This document shows positions 9,294 to 18,660 of a DNA stretch of 64,000 nucleotides, in pieces. Source of the stretch: Bacteroidota bacterium (GTDB lineage: Bacteria; Bacteroidota; Bacteroidia; AKYH767-A; OLB10). Each line of letters opens with the position of its first letter. Position 1 is the stretch's first letter. The DNA lies in assembly GCA_016722525.1 (NCBI GenBank), contig JADKJB010000032.1:186001-250000 (forward strand), written 5' to 3'. Below the pieces are notes generated by a model. It searched no databases. It was not told the origin of the DNA and saw nothing but the letters and a program-made list of their open reading frames with translations. The position numbers and the translations under genes are program-made.

Positions 9294-10697
9294 ATGAAAA
9301 TTACATTTCACGGCGCAGCCAGGACCGTAACAGGAAGTAAACACCTTATCACCACTGAAAGTGGCTTAAAGGTGTTGTTAGATTGTGGACTTTTTCAAGG
9401 AATGGGTTCTGAAACAGATGAATTGAACAGGCATTTTGGATTTGATCCGTCAAAAATCGATTATCTTATTTTAAGTCATGCTCACATTGATCATTCAGGA
9501 TTAATTCCTAAGTTGGTGAGAGAAGGATTTAAGGGTGAAATATTTTGTACTCCGGCAACAAAGGATTTGTGTGAGCTGATGTTGATGGACAGCGGTTCTA
9601 TTCAGGAATCGGATGTGGAATACATCAATAAAAAAAGAAAACGTAAAAATTTACCACCTTTTGAACCTATTTATACTAGCGATGATGCTGCTAAGAGTCT
9701 GAAGTTTTTTAAAGAAATTGAATATCATACCTGGAAAAAAATAAATGATGAAGTGGCCTTTTATTTTACTGATTCAGGTCACGTACTGGGAAGTGCTGCT
9801 GTGAGTCTTGTCATCAACGAAAATGGCAAAGAAACAAAATTGTTTTTTTCCGCTGATATTGGACGACCTGGTGATCAGATTCTGCGTAAGCCGGAAGTTT
9901 TCCCGCAAGCGGATTACATTCTTTGTGAATCCACCTATGGAGATCGATTGCATGAACCGATACTTAATGCAGAACAGCATTTGTTAAAAACTGTGGTCGA
10001 TACTTGTGTGGTCAATAAAGGAAAACTTATTATCCCGGCCTTTAGCCTTGATCGTACACAAGAGTTGATTTATGCACTCGATCGTATGGAAAGTGAAGGA
10101 AAGTTACCTCCGATAAAAGTGTTTTTGGATAGTCCCCTTTCTGTGAAAACGACAAAAATTGTAGAAGATCATATAGAATGTTACAATACTGATCTTCGAG
10201 ATTATATGACTAAAGGGGATCATCGCCCTTTTTATTTCAACAACCTTCATTTTATTACAGATGTTGAAGAGTCAAAGGCACTCAATAAATTAAAAGAACC
10301 CTGCATTATTATTTCAGCATCCGGAATGGCCGAAGCAGGCAGAGTGAAGCATCATATTAAAAATAGTCTGGAAAGTTCCAACAATACTATTGTGCTGGTG
10401 GGGTATTGCACACCTGGAAGTCTTGGTGGCCGATTGGCTTCCGGAGCTGAAATGGTTCGGATTTTTGGAGAGGAGTATGCAGTGAATGCCCGAATTGAAA
10501 TTATTGATTCCTACAGCGCTAACGCTGATTATGAAGAAATGATTGGTTATTTAAATTGTCAGGATCCTGAAAAAGTAAAAAAAATATATCTTGTTCATGG
10601 CGATTACTCAGCGATGGTTGCTTTTACAGATAGACTGGTAACTGCAGGTTTTAAGAATATTTACATCCCTAAAAAAGGGGAGGAGGTAAACCTTTAA
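9294..10697 (+). CDS. MBL-fold beta-CASP ribonuclease / exonuclease family protein
   Basis: The 467-residue protein has a metallo-beta-lactamase core with an inserted beta-CASP domain, the architecture of RNA-processing nucleases related to CPSF73 and archaeal/bacterial homologues. Visible motifs are MKITFHGAARTVTGS, the metal site H62-A-H64-I-D66-H67, DSGHVLGSAAV, CESTYGDR, the beta-CASP block SASGMAEAGRVKHH and a C-terminal VHGDYSA. It is expected to be cytoplasmic and to act on RNA; the substrate is not predictable. The frame is open eight residues further upstream to a TTG at 9270, but the family N-terminus starts at the ATG used here. Confidence 0.92.
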   Translation: MKITFHGAARTVTGSKHLITTESGLKVLLDCGLFQGMGSETDELNRHFGFDPSKIDYLILSHAHIDHSGLIPKLVREGFKGEIFCTPATKDLCELMLMDSGSIQESDVEYINKKRKRKNLPPFEPIYTSDDAAKSLKFFKEIEYHTWKKINDEVAFYFTDSGHVLGSAAVSLVINENGKETKLFFSADIGRPGDQILRKPEVFPQADYILCESTYGDRLHEPILNAEQHLLKTVVDTCVVNKGKLIIPAFSLDRTQELIYALDRMESEGKLPPIKVFLDSPLSVKTTKIVEDHIECYNTDLRDYMTKGDHRPFYFNNLHFITDVEESKALNKLKEPCIIISASGMAEAGRVKHHIKNSLESSNNTIVLVGYCTPGSLGGRLASGAEMVRIFGEEYAVNARIEIIDSYSANADYEEMIGYLNCQDPEKVKKIYLVHGDYSAMVAFTDRLVTAGFKNIYIPKKGEEVNL

Positions 10698-10893
10698 AGA
10701 ATGAAAAATTTAAATGATCCAGTTACTATTTCAATACATTCGAACTTTTAGATGTAGTTATTTTAAATAATGTACAAGAATGCTATTTTTACTTTTTGTT
10801 TAAAGGACTGACACATTAAGTAAAAAATTTATACTAGAGTTTATATGTTAACATTTTTTGAGTGGTACTTTTATTCCGGCTGTAAAGGTAATT

Positions 10894-11295
10894 CTATTTC
10901 TGTTTATTAAATTCCTTGTCGATCTCATCTTCAGTAGGAAAAACAATGGTATTATCACCTGCTTTTCGAGTCCAGAAAACATATTTGCCGGTTCCTTCAC
11001 ATGCGTAACCACTGAGTGAATCACCCGGAATCATGTTGTTTTGATTAAATGTTCTCCAACGATTGGATCGTTCTTGAACTGCTACTTTTACATCTATTTT
11101 TTCATCACAAACATTTTTCAAATTGATCCTATAACTCTTGGCGGAATTATAGCATGAACCACAATTACTTCCCCATGCAGAGCTGGATTTTGCAAGGCAT
11201 TCAGCATATTTGTCTTTTGGAGCAGCACTTTCGTTTTGAGCCGATACACTCAAAGTAACTGCCAGGAAAGAAATAATTGATAGTAGAAATTTCAT
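10894..11295 (-). CDS. Small exported hypothetical protein, cysteine-containing
   Basis: The product is about 133 residues from the preferred start MKFLLSIISFLAVTLSVSAQ, a standard signal peptide ending in A-x-A. The frame is open a further 11 residues upstream. The mature part has five cysteines (YAECLAK, GSNCGSCYNS, NVCDEK, YACEGT), suggesting disulphides in the periplasm or outside the cell. I do not recognise the family. It is the last gene of a three-gene minus-strand set of small exported proteins with short spacing, so a shared role is likely but unknown. Confidence 0.7.
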   Translation of the reverse strand: MKFLLSIISFLAVTLSVSAQNESAAPKDKYAECLAKSSSAWGSNCGSCYNSAKSYRINLKNVCDEKIDVKVAVQERSNRWRTFNQNNMIPGDSLSGYACEGTGKYVFWTRKAGDNTIVFPTEDEIDKEFNKQK

Positions 11296-11334
11296 GGATT
11301 CAGATTTATAAAACATTAAATTATTCATTTCAGA

Positions 11335-11874
11335 TTATTTACAGTTATTATTTTTAAGGATTATTTTGGCTTCATCATTACCCAGTTTCTTAGATGTATT
11401 CCAGTCTTCACAGGCCCCCTTTTTATCACCTGATAATTTTTTACTGAATCCTCTGTTGTTATAAGCCTCCTGATCGGTAGGGTCTAATTCCAGCGTTTTG
11501 TTAAAGTCCTCAATAGCAGCAGCAAATTCTCCTGTCTTATTGCGAGCACTTCCACGCGATGTATAGGCCCAGCGATGATCGGGTTTCAAAGAAATTACTT
11601 TGGTGAAGTCGGCAATAGCACCCTCATAATCTTTGGTTATATTTTTACAAAACCCTCTTTGTAGTAAAGCGTTGATGTGGTTCCCATCCAGTTCAAGTGT
11701 TTTATTAAATTCTTCCACGGCCAAGGCATAATCAGCATTGCGATAAAAATAGTCTCCTTTTTTAAAATAAGCTTCAGCAGTGGAATCCTGGGCAATCAAA
11801 GGTGCTGCTGCACCGAATAGCAAGCAAATAAATAAGATAAAATAGCGTTTTTTCATTTTCTTTTTATTATTCAA
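11335..11874 (-). CDS. Exported tetratricopeptide-repeat protein
   Basis: The 179-residue protein has a signal peptide (core RYFILFICLLFGAAAPLIAQ) followed by about four TPR units, such as ALAVEEFNKTLELDGNHINA, YEGAIADFTKVISLKPDHRW and AAIEDFNKTLELDPTDQEA. TPR proteins act as protein-protein interaction platforms; the partner is unknown. The first ATG (11874) overlaps the end of the upstream gene by 8 bp; MKKRY at 11856 is an alternative start. It is the middle gene of the three-gene exported set. Confidence 0.85.
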   Translation of the reverse strand: MNNKKKMKKRYFILFICLLFGAAAPLIAQDSTAEAYFKKGDYFYRNADYALAVEEFNKTLELDGNHINALLQRGFCKNITKDYEGAIADFTKVISLKPDHRWAYTSRGSARNKTGEFAAAIEDFNKTLELDPTDQEAYNNRGFSKKLSGDKKGACEDWNTSKKLGNDEAKIILKNNNCK

Positions 11875-12325
11875 AGGGTTCCGAACTTTTATATTTTGTA
11901 TCCAACACCATCCGTATCATATGCGTAAAAGCCTTTTTCATGCCTTCAACACCTTTTGCATCCAGGGTCATGGGTAGTGAAAATCTGGCATAATCTCGTT
12001 GAATTTTTCTGATGAAGAGTTGACGATCAACACATTTAGTTCCTCCGTTACAATTTATCAAGAATAATTTTTGTTCTGCATCATATCTCATGCTATTCAA
12101 ATCCAATGATTTACACATCACTTGATCTTCCCGGAACGGTTCTGTACCCTCAAAGAATTTAGCTACAATTACCCCATGGAGCACATCAATACTGTAACCA
12201 TGTCCCATCTTACTATTTATATAATTAAGGGTTTGTTCCATGGAAATATCCTGACATTTAACAGTCGTGACATTTATCATGAAGGTAACCCAAATAAAGA
12301 GAATACGTAAAGTGTTTCTGAGCAT
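11867..12325 (-). CDS. Exported hypothetical protein
   Basis: This is a 152-residue protein with an N-terminal signal peptide (MLRNTLRILFIWVTFMINVT, cleavage near TVKCQ). The mature part contains LNYINSKMGHGYSIDVLHG and a short cysteine pair region (INCNGGTKCVDRQ). I do not recognise a characterised family. It starts a set of three minus-strand exported proteins and overlaps the TPR gene by 8 bp, which suggests translational coupling. Confidence 0.7.
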   Translation of the reverse strand: MLRNTLRILFIWVTFMINVTTVKCQDISMEQTLNYINSKMGHGYSIDVLHGVIVAKFFEGTEPFREDQVMCKSLDLNSMRYDAEQKLFLINCNGGTKCVDRQLFIRKIQRDYARFSLPMTLDAKGVEGMKKAFTHMIRMVLDTKYKSSEPFE

Positions 12326-12449
12326 CGAAGCTGTAATTAATCAATTGATCCTGCGTTCAAATTTAATCAAGAATTGAACATATTAATCATTTAATTTGCC
12401 TTTGTTAATTTTCGTTATACTGTTTTTACGAAAAAAGTTCTGGTTCTTA

Positions 12450-12457
12450 TATCTTTG
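12450..12457 (+). promoter_or_regulatory. Candidate Bacteroidota -7 element (TATCTTTG)
   Basis: TATCTTTG is an exact TAnnTTTG match, 25 bp before the proposed TTG start at 12483 of the coiled-coil protein. It lies in the divergent gap between two exported-protein genes. Confidence 0.42.
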
Positions 12458-12482
12458 TAGTATTATTTAAAAATAGAGTGAG

Positions 12483-13839
12483 TTGCTGAAAAATAAGGTA
12501 TACAATCATTCAGAATTACTGAAGAACCCTAACCGGAAGTGGTTTCTAGCGATTATTGTGCCATTATTTTTGTTCTTGAATCTCTCTGCTTTTGCTCAGC
12601 AAAAACTTAAAACTCCTATTAAGCTCAATATTGAAGATGGTAATTTTGAACAGGTTTCTGTTGTTGTAAAAAACAACACCACCGGTGAAACCAACACTGT
12701 TCCAGGGACTGCCAAATTTGATCTGGACCTCAAGGTGGGTTGTGACTATATTTTGTCATTTTCAAAACCGGGATATATCACTAAAAAAATTGCCTTAAAT
12801 ACCAATGCTCCTGCTGACAGGGCTTCTCAGGGTTTTTACCCATTTAATTTTGAAGTCAACCTTTTTAAACAGTATGATGGAGTAAATATTGTGGTTTTCA
12901 ATCAGCCCGTAGGTAAAATCTCTTTTAATAGGTTGATTGATGATTTTGATTACGATACCGATTACACCAAACAGATTCAATCAGCATTGAAATCTGCTGA
13001 AGAAGAAATTCGCAAAAAGCAAGTTGAAGAAAGGGCACAGGCTGCTCAACTCAAGAAAGAAGAGGAAAAGAAAAGGCCGAAGCTGCAGCACAAGCTAAAG
13101 TTGATGCTAAAAGCCAAACTGGAGGCCGACAAAAGGCTGCCGAAGAGGCTAAAGCTTTAGCTGCTCAAACAGCTAAAGAAAAAAAGCAGAAGAGGAAAAG
13201 AATAAAAAGGCTGCACAAGCGGTGATGGATGAAGAGAAAAGACGAGTCGCATTGGCGAAAATGGAAGAAGAGGAGCGCGCTAAGGCACAGGCTTTTGAAG
13301 CTGAAGAAGCTCGAAAGTTGGCAATTTCCAATGCCGCCAAAGAAGCAAATAGTTCTATTAGTCAAGGTATTGCAGGAGAGGAACTCCGACCTAACGCATC
13401 GGCTGTTAATGGGTCTGAAAAACCTGACAATAAGGCCTCCTCAGGTAGTGGTGAAGAAGTACCGATTTTTAAACCATCAAAAGGAAGTGGTGAAGATGAA
13501 ATGATAGCTGCAAAAGCAGATCCTAACAAAAGAACTGAAAAGGGTATTGAAAAGGCTACAGGAATAAAAGGAGAAGAGGAGAAGCCTTCAGAAACACTGA
13601 AACCACCCCCGGCACCAAAGCAAATTGTTCCTCCAGATGAGAATTATGAGGTTTTGCCTGATGTTTCTGTAGAAGAAATTGTAGAAACAAACCGAACCAT
13701 AACAAAAGTCACTGTAAGGAAAAACCAAAAAGAGACCATTTTTTCAAAGGTCATTTACAAATGGGGAGGAATCTATTACTTCCGCCAGAATATGTCAATC
13801 AGTGAAAGTCTCTATGCCTCAAGCACCGGTCTTAAGTAA
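12483..13839 (+). CDS. Exported coiled-coil protein with PEGA-like N-terminal domain, multiple frameshifts
   Basis: The reconstructed protein is about 452 residues. It begins with a TTG start and a signal peptide (core WFLAIIVPLFLFLNLSAFAQ). A beta-rich domain follows, with PEGA/carboxypeptidase-regulatory features (KFDLDLKVGCDYILSFSKPG). Then comes a long Lys/Glu/Ala-rich coiled coil (about residues 175-300), a Pro/Ser/Gly-rich linker, and a C-terminal domain with an aromatic end (YKWGGIYYFRQN). The frame is lost in the coiled coil between about 13072 and 13180, in four A-runs. All three frames there encode K/E/A-rich residues, so the exact joins are uncertain. Open segments are 12483-13160 and 13222-13839. 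It is probably a cell-surface or periplasmic structural protein; the family is not recognised. Confidence 0.65.
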
Positions 13840-13877
13840 ATAAACCTTTTAAAGACCTTTTTAACCGTGTAAGGTGT

Positions 13878-15299
13878 TTGGTGATTTTGCACCTCAGTTT
13901 CTTCGAACTTGAAAGAGTTTTGTTTCGTAAGAAATGGATAATACTTGAATTCAACTTTATCAATAGTTTCCAATTGAAACCTTCATCTGTCCCCGACCTT
14001 AATCAGGATTCTTATTCCTGGCAAAAGGAGATAAATATTCTTATAGCAAGATACCTTACCATAGGCACTATTATAGCGATGGTACTGAATCCTGTTTTTG
14101 GATTGGTTGATTATTTCGCCCAACATGATAAATGGGTTGAATTTATGGCCATACGATTGTTGGTTACTTGTTTTTTGGGAGTTTGTTTGCTCTGTCGGCC
14201 ATTATTGAAATTTAATCCTCAACTCACCGGATTGATTTTGTTTATGACAATAGTGACCCAGGATTCTTATTTTTATAGTCTTTCAACTCCTGCTAATATT
14301 CATCAGATATCACTTGCCTATATCACTGATTTTGTAGGAGCCAGTATGGTGTTGATGTGGTCGGCACCCTTTGCCATCGTTTTCATGTGTTATTTTATTT
14401 TAGTGAATTTTTTCTTTTTTACATTACATTCTTCGTTACCGGTTGAGCAATTTCTTTCAGAGGGAGGTTTATTGGTTCTTGCGGGTGCCCTGTTTTCCAT
14501 GGCAATGGTTGTATTTAGATATCATGCGGTTAAAGGGATGTTAATTTCGAAACTGGATTTGATTAAGAGTAATGAATGGATGGCTTTACAAAATGAAATC
14601 ATTGAACAAAAATCGATGGAGTTACAAAAGTCCAATAGCCGACTTAAAGAATTTGCCTATATCGTTTCCCATGATCTTAAATCACCTTTAAGAGGAATTA
14701 GAAATATTGCATCCTGGATTAAAGAAGATTGCATTTCCACCCTTAATCAGGAAGGAGTGAATCATTTAAAGTTGATGGATAAGCAAATTTTGAAAATGGA
14801 GAATCTCATTAAAGCCATTCTTGAATATTCCCAAACCGGTGCTGCCAAATCAAAAATCGAATGGATAAACCTGGATGAATTGATTAAAGATGTTATTGAA
14901 ATGGTTGAAATTGATAACCGAACGAATTTTAAAATAAATGCACACGTACCTCAAATAAAAGGTACCCGAATTGTGATCAGTCAGGTACTGCAGAATTTAT
15001 TAACTAATTCAATAAAACATAACGATAAAACATTACGTGAAGTTGAAATAGAAATTCGATCCAGCAGTGGTTATTTTCAGTTTATGATAGCAGATAATGG
15101 ACCGGGTATAGAAGCAAAAGATCATTCTAAAATATTTGATCTCTTTCAAACACTTCGTGATGAAACTTCATTTGAAAACACAGGAATCGGACTCCCTGTT
15201 GCTAAAAAAATGGTAGAAGAAGAAGGTGGTAACATGTGGTTGGAATCAACGCCGGGAAAAGGCTCCAGATTTTATTTTTCTTTACCTTCCAATTCTTGA
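13878..15299 (+). CDS. Membrane sensor histidine kinase
   Basis: This is a 473-residue sensor kinase. About six hydrophobic helices span residues 50-215 and form a membrane-embedded sensor without a large periplasmic domain. The HisKA dimerisation/phosphoacceptor segment follows (KEFAYIVSHDLKSPL, His at about residue 265). The ATP-binding domain has the N box (LLTNSIKHND), G1 (DNGPGIEAKD, about 408) and G2 (GIGLPVAKKM, about 436). No receiver domain and no adjacent response regulator are present, so its partner is elsewhere. The start is uncertain: the track begins at a TTG with no in-frame ATG nearby, and a TGATTTTG box at about 13882 suggests the true start may be further downstream. Confidence 0.85.
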   Translation: MVILHLSFFELERVLFRKKWIILEFNFINSFQLKPSSVPDLNQDSYSWQKEINILIARYLTIGTIIAMVLNPVFGLVDYFAQHDKWVEFMAIRLLVTCFLGVCLLCRPLLKFNPQLTGLILFMTIVTQDSYFYSLSTPANIHQISLAYITDFVGASMVLMWSAPFAIVFMCYFILVNFFFFTLHSSLPVEQFLSEGGLLVLAGALFSMAMVVFRYHAVKGMLISKLDLIKSNEWMALQNEIIEQKSMELQKSNSRLKEFAYIVSHDLKSPLRGIRNIASWIKEDCISTLNQEGVNHLKLMDKQILKMENLIKAILEYSQTGAAKSKIEWINLDELIKDVIEMVEIDNRTNFKINAHVPQIKGTRIVISQVLQNLLTNSIKHNDKTLREVEIEIRSSSGYFQFMIADNGPGIEAKDHSKIFDLFQTLRDETSFENTGIGLPVAKKMVEEEGGNMWLESTPGKGSRFYFSLPSNS

Positions 15300-15398
15300 G
15301 TGTTTTTCACCAAGAAAATACTACTCCAGCGTCAATCCCCAAATAGTTGAAATTTATAAATGGGTTTCTCCTAACTCATAAATGTATTTATTTACTTT

Positions 15399-17582
15399 CT
15401 ATTTAAGATTCTGGAAAAAGTACTCAGATACTTTTGTGAGAAGATGTGCACGGTCACGTCCTGTTACGTTATGTTCATGGCCGGGATAAACAAAATAATC
15501 GACCTGCACATTTTTTTGCACTGCCTTTTTTAAATACATCAAACTATGCTGCCAAACAACAACATCATCGGAGGTGCCATGAATAAGCATCATTTTGCCT
15601 TTCAAGTCTTCCACATAATTAAGTAAATTACTCTGTGAATATCCAACAGGATTTGTTTCGGGAGTATCCATGTACCTTTCAGTATACATTACTTCATAAA
15701 AACTCCAATCAATTACAGGCCCTCCGGCAACAGCCGCTCTAAAAATTCCCGGATTTCTTGTCATCATGTTAATCGACATATATCCACCATAACTCCAACC
15801 ATAAATACCCATTCGGTTTTTATCAATATAACTCAATTTCATGATATGTTTAATGCCTGCTAACTGGTCTTGCATTTCAATAGTACCCAGTTTTTGGAAT
15901 GTTGCCTGTTCAAAGGTTTTGCCTCGTAGAGGTGTGCCCCGGTTTTCAAGTGTAAAAATCACATATCCTCTTTGTGCAATATACATCATCCATAAATCAG
16001 AACCTGCCAACCAGTTGTTGGTAATCAAAGAAATGCCGGGTCCGCCATAAACGTAAACTATGACCGGATAGCTTTTTGTTGAATCGAACATTGCAGGTTT
16101 TATTATTCTGCAATACAAATCGTCTCCATTTTCATTTTTAATAGTATAAATTTCACGACTCACAGGAAGGTATTCTTTTAATGGATCATTTGCTGAAAGC
16201 AGGGTTTTTAAATTCTTACCTGATGCATTAACAACACTTATTTGCCGAGGTATACCTGGTCCTGAAAACTCATCAATAAAAAATGATCCTGATACATCCA
16301 TCATTGCTTTATGCACACCTTCGCCTTTACTCAATCGGTTAATTTTCCCGGAACTGATTTGAACACTATAAATATCGCGGTTAATGGGTTTTTCGGAATT
16401 GGCAATAAAATTTACTTTTTGTTCTGATAAATCAAACCCAAGGAATTCTGTTACTTCCCAGTTGCCTTTACTAAGTTGTTTGATCAGCTTCCCGTTTTTG
16501 CTGTACAAATACAAATGGTTAAATCCATCTCTTCGGCTTTGCCATATAAAAGCAGATCCATCTTTGTTGAATACTATTGGGTGGAGTGGTTGAACATATT
16601 TTTCTTCTTTTTCTTCAAAAAGTGTGGTTAATAGTTCTCCTGTTTTTGCGTCATAACTGTTTAATTTGAGATGATTCTGATCACGGTTAAGAACAGCAAC
16701 AAAAATTTGTTTTTCATCATTGCTCCAGGCAATATTGGTAAGGTACTGTTCAGCAGGTTCGCCTGTTTTAAGAAAAATTGTTTTGTCAATTGCCTGATCA
16801 TAGATGCCGATAGTTACATGATGGCTTTTACTACCTGCCATTGGGTATTTGACCATTTTTACTTTAGCAGGTTGTTCTTCCAGTTGGTAAATGGGATAAT
16901 CTGTCACCATGGTTTGATCCATTCGATAAAAAGCCAGTAAATTACCTTTTGTAGACCAAAAAGTACCTTTTGTAATCCCAAACTCTTCACGGTGTACTTT
17001 TTGTCCATTTAGAATAGCTGCGTCCTGATCAAAAGTAATTTGTTTTTTAACTGATCCTTTCTGAATCCATAAGTTGTTCGAGATGGTATATGCTAAGGCG
17101 TTAGTGGATGCATTGTAATCACTGTTTTCAACTTCCTTTTCCTGAATATCCAGAAGTACATTCATTTTGCCCGAATTTCTTTCACATTGAATGTAACGAT
17201 TGCTATTTTTAAAATAGAAATGTTCCTTGTCGGTCCATGTTAAGGTAGGAAAAGTTGCAACGGTATCCAGTTGATTTTCTTTCAATAACTGATTGAATTT
17301 ATATAAAGAAAATAACTCAACCAGCGATTTGCTTTCAGGGGTTCCGGTTACCAAAAGTTCAACACCGGAGTCTTTATTGATGTAGTAAAATTCGCTTGTT
17401 TTATGGATCCATTGCAGTTGTTCGGCTTTAGCAGGAACTAAACCTTTTCTGGCTGCCATCACCGCGTCATCAAGAGTTAGCAGTTTCGTTTGGGCACTGA
17501 TAGATGTTATCAGTAAAAAATAACAGAGAATAAAAATTGAATGTAGTTTTTTGGATTTCATAATATTGGCAGCGAGTTGCAT
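15399..17582 (-). CDS. S9-family dipeptidyl peptidase IV-like peptidase
   Basis: This is a 727-residue exported serine peptidase of the prolyl-oligopeptidase/DPP-IV group. After a signal peptide (core SIFILCYFLLITSISAQ) comes a beta-propeller DPP-IV N-terminal domain, then an alpha/beta-hydrolase domain. The nucleophile is the Ser of GIYGWSYGGYM (about residue 597), the acid is in HGTSDDVVVW (about 671) and the His is in YPGHEHNVTG (about 702). Such enzymes remove X-Pro dipeptides from peptide N-termini in the periplasm. A second in-frame Met (MKSKKL, 17561) is the more natural start for the signal peptide. Length and all catalytic residues are normal. Confidence 0.93.
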   Translation of the reverse strand: MQLAANIMKSKKLHSIFILCYFLLITSISAQTKLLTLDDAVMAARKGLVPAKAEQLQWIHKTSEFYYINKDSGVELLVTGTPESKSLVELFSLYKFNQLLKENQLDTVATFPTLTWTDKEHFYFKNSNRYIQCERNSGKMNVLLDIQEKEVENSDYNASTNALAYTISNNLWIQKGSVKKQITFDQDAAILNGQKVHREEFGITKGTFWSTKGNLLAFYRMDQTMVTDYPIYQLEEQPAKVKMVKYPMAGSKSHHVTIGIYDQAIDKTIFLKTGEPAEQYLTNIAWSNDEKQIFVAVLNRDQNHLKLNSYDAKTGELLTTLFEEKEEKYVQPLHPIVFNKDGSAFIWQSRRDGFNHLYLYSKNGKLIKQLSKGNWEVTEFLGFDLSEQKVNFIANSEKPINRDIYSVQISSGKINRLSKGEGVHKAMMDVSGSFFIDEFSGPGIPRQISVVNASGKNLKTLLSANDPLKEYLPVSREIYTIKNENGDDLYCRIIKPAMFDSTKSYPVIVYVYGGPGISLITNNWLAGSDLWMMYIAQRGYVIFTLENRGTPLRGKTFEQATFQKLGTIEMQDQLAGIKHIMKLSYIDKNRMGIYGWSYGGYMSINMMTRNPGIFRAAVAGGPVIDWSFYEVMYTERYMDTPETNPVGYSQSNLLNYVEDLKGKMMLIHGTSDDVVVWQHSLMYLKKAVQKNVQVDYFVYPGHEHNVTGRDRAHLLTKVSEYFFQNLK

Positions 17583-17712
17583 TTTTTAAAACAGATACTA
17601 AATTACAATAAAAGCATGGTATTCAAGATTCATATAAAATCTAATTGGGTTATTACCGGAAATCTATATTTAGAAAGCTGGGGTCTTACTTCAAATTAAA
17701 GCAGAATTTGTC

Positions 17713-17756
17713 ATTCACAAAAAAAGCCACCTCATACAAGGTGGCTCTTTTTGTGA
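17713..17756 (-). terminator. Rho-independent terminator after the FKBP gene
   Basis: On the minus strand a 7-bp perfect stem AGCCACC / GGTGGCT with an 8-nt loop is followed directly by a run of T (complement of the A-run at 17719-17725). The flanking A/T runs can extend the stem. It lies 12 bp beyond the FKBP stop codon. Confidence 0.85.
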
Positions 17757-17767
17757 ATTTTTATAAA

Positions 17768-18466
17768 TTATTTAGGATCAATCGAAATTAATTCAACTTC
17801 AAATACCAATGATTCATTTGGACCAATATCCCCACCGGCACCACGCTCGCCATAAGCAAGGTTGGAAGGAATGAATAGCTTCCATTTTGAGCCAACAGGC
17901 ATTAATTGTAATGCTTCTGTCCATCCCGGAATAACACCGTTTACAGCAAATGAAACAGGTTGACCACGATCTACTGAACTGTCAAAAACTTTTCCATCAA
18001 TTAAAGTTCCATGATAATGAGTAGTTACTTTATCTTCAGCAGTTGGTTTTGGGCCGGTACCTTCTTTCATCACCATATATTGTAGCCCACTAGGTAATGT
18101 AATTACACCAGGTTTCTTAGAGTTTTCTTCAAGAAATTGTTTTCCTTTACTAACGTTTGCCTCTTGTTTTTTAGCTTGCATACCTTGAACATAAGCTCCA
18201 ATTACTGCTTGTGCAGCTTCCGGAGTCATGATTGCTGTTTTTCCTTCAAATTCATCCTTAATACCTTTTGCTAATAATTCAACATCAATCGAAACAAGAC
18301 CATCTTTTTTAAGATTTCTACCTATGGTTGAACCAATTCCATAACTCACAGAGTCAATAACGGTAGTGATTTTTTTATCTTCTCCTTTTGATTTTTTTTG
18401 CCCGTCGCAGGAGGTGAAAGAGAAAACCGTGAATGTTGCGAACAGTACCAATGCTGAATATTTCAT
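17768..18466 (-). CDS. FKBP-type peptidyl-prolyl isomerase lipoprotein (Mip/FkpA-like)
   Basis: The 232-residue protein starts at 18466 with MKYSALVLFATFTVFSFTSC, a lipoprotein signal ending in a Cys; the longer open frame to 18529 has no signal logic. Residues 35-110 match the N-terminal dimerisation domain of Mip/FkpA proteins (VSYGIGSTIGRNLKKDG). Residues 120-232 are the FKBP isomerase domain, with VTTHYHGTLIDGKVFDSS, VIPGWTEALQLMPVGSKW and IPSNLAYGERGAGG. These enzymes catalyse cis-trans prolyl isomerisation and assist folding in the envelope. A near-consensus -7 box (TATCTTCG, plus 18491-18498) precedes the start, and a strong terminator follows. Confidence 0.93.
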   Translation of the reverse strand: MKYSALVLFATFTVFSFTSCDGQKKSKGEDKKITTVIDSVSYGIGSTIGRNLKKDGLVSIDVELLAKGIKDEFEGKTAIMTPEAAQAVIGAYVQGMQAKKQEANVSKGKQFLEENSKKPGVITLPSGLQYMVMKEGTGPKPTAEDKVTTHYHGTLIDGKVFDSSVDRGQPVSFAVNGVIPGWTEALQLMPVGSKWKLFIPSNLAYGERGAGGDIGPNESLVFEVELISIDPK

Positions 18467-18660
18467 ATTTAAGTTTTTGTAAATTGGGTGCGAAGATACG
18501 ACTTTTGATAAAAAAAAGATTAACTCCATTGAAAAACTCTTTTACCGTTAAATTATTGATGATTACATTCAATTTCAGACTATTCGCCAAAATCAAATTC
18601 ATTTTTTTTGAAATTGTGGTAATTTACAGCATTCTGTCTTTAATTTAAATCTAAAGTAAA

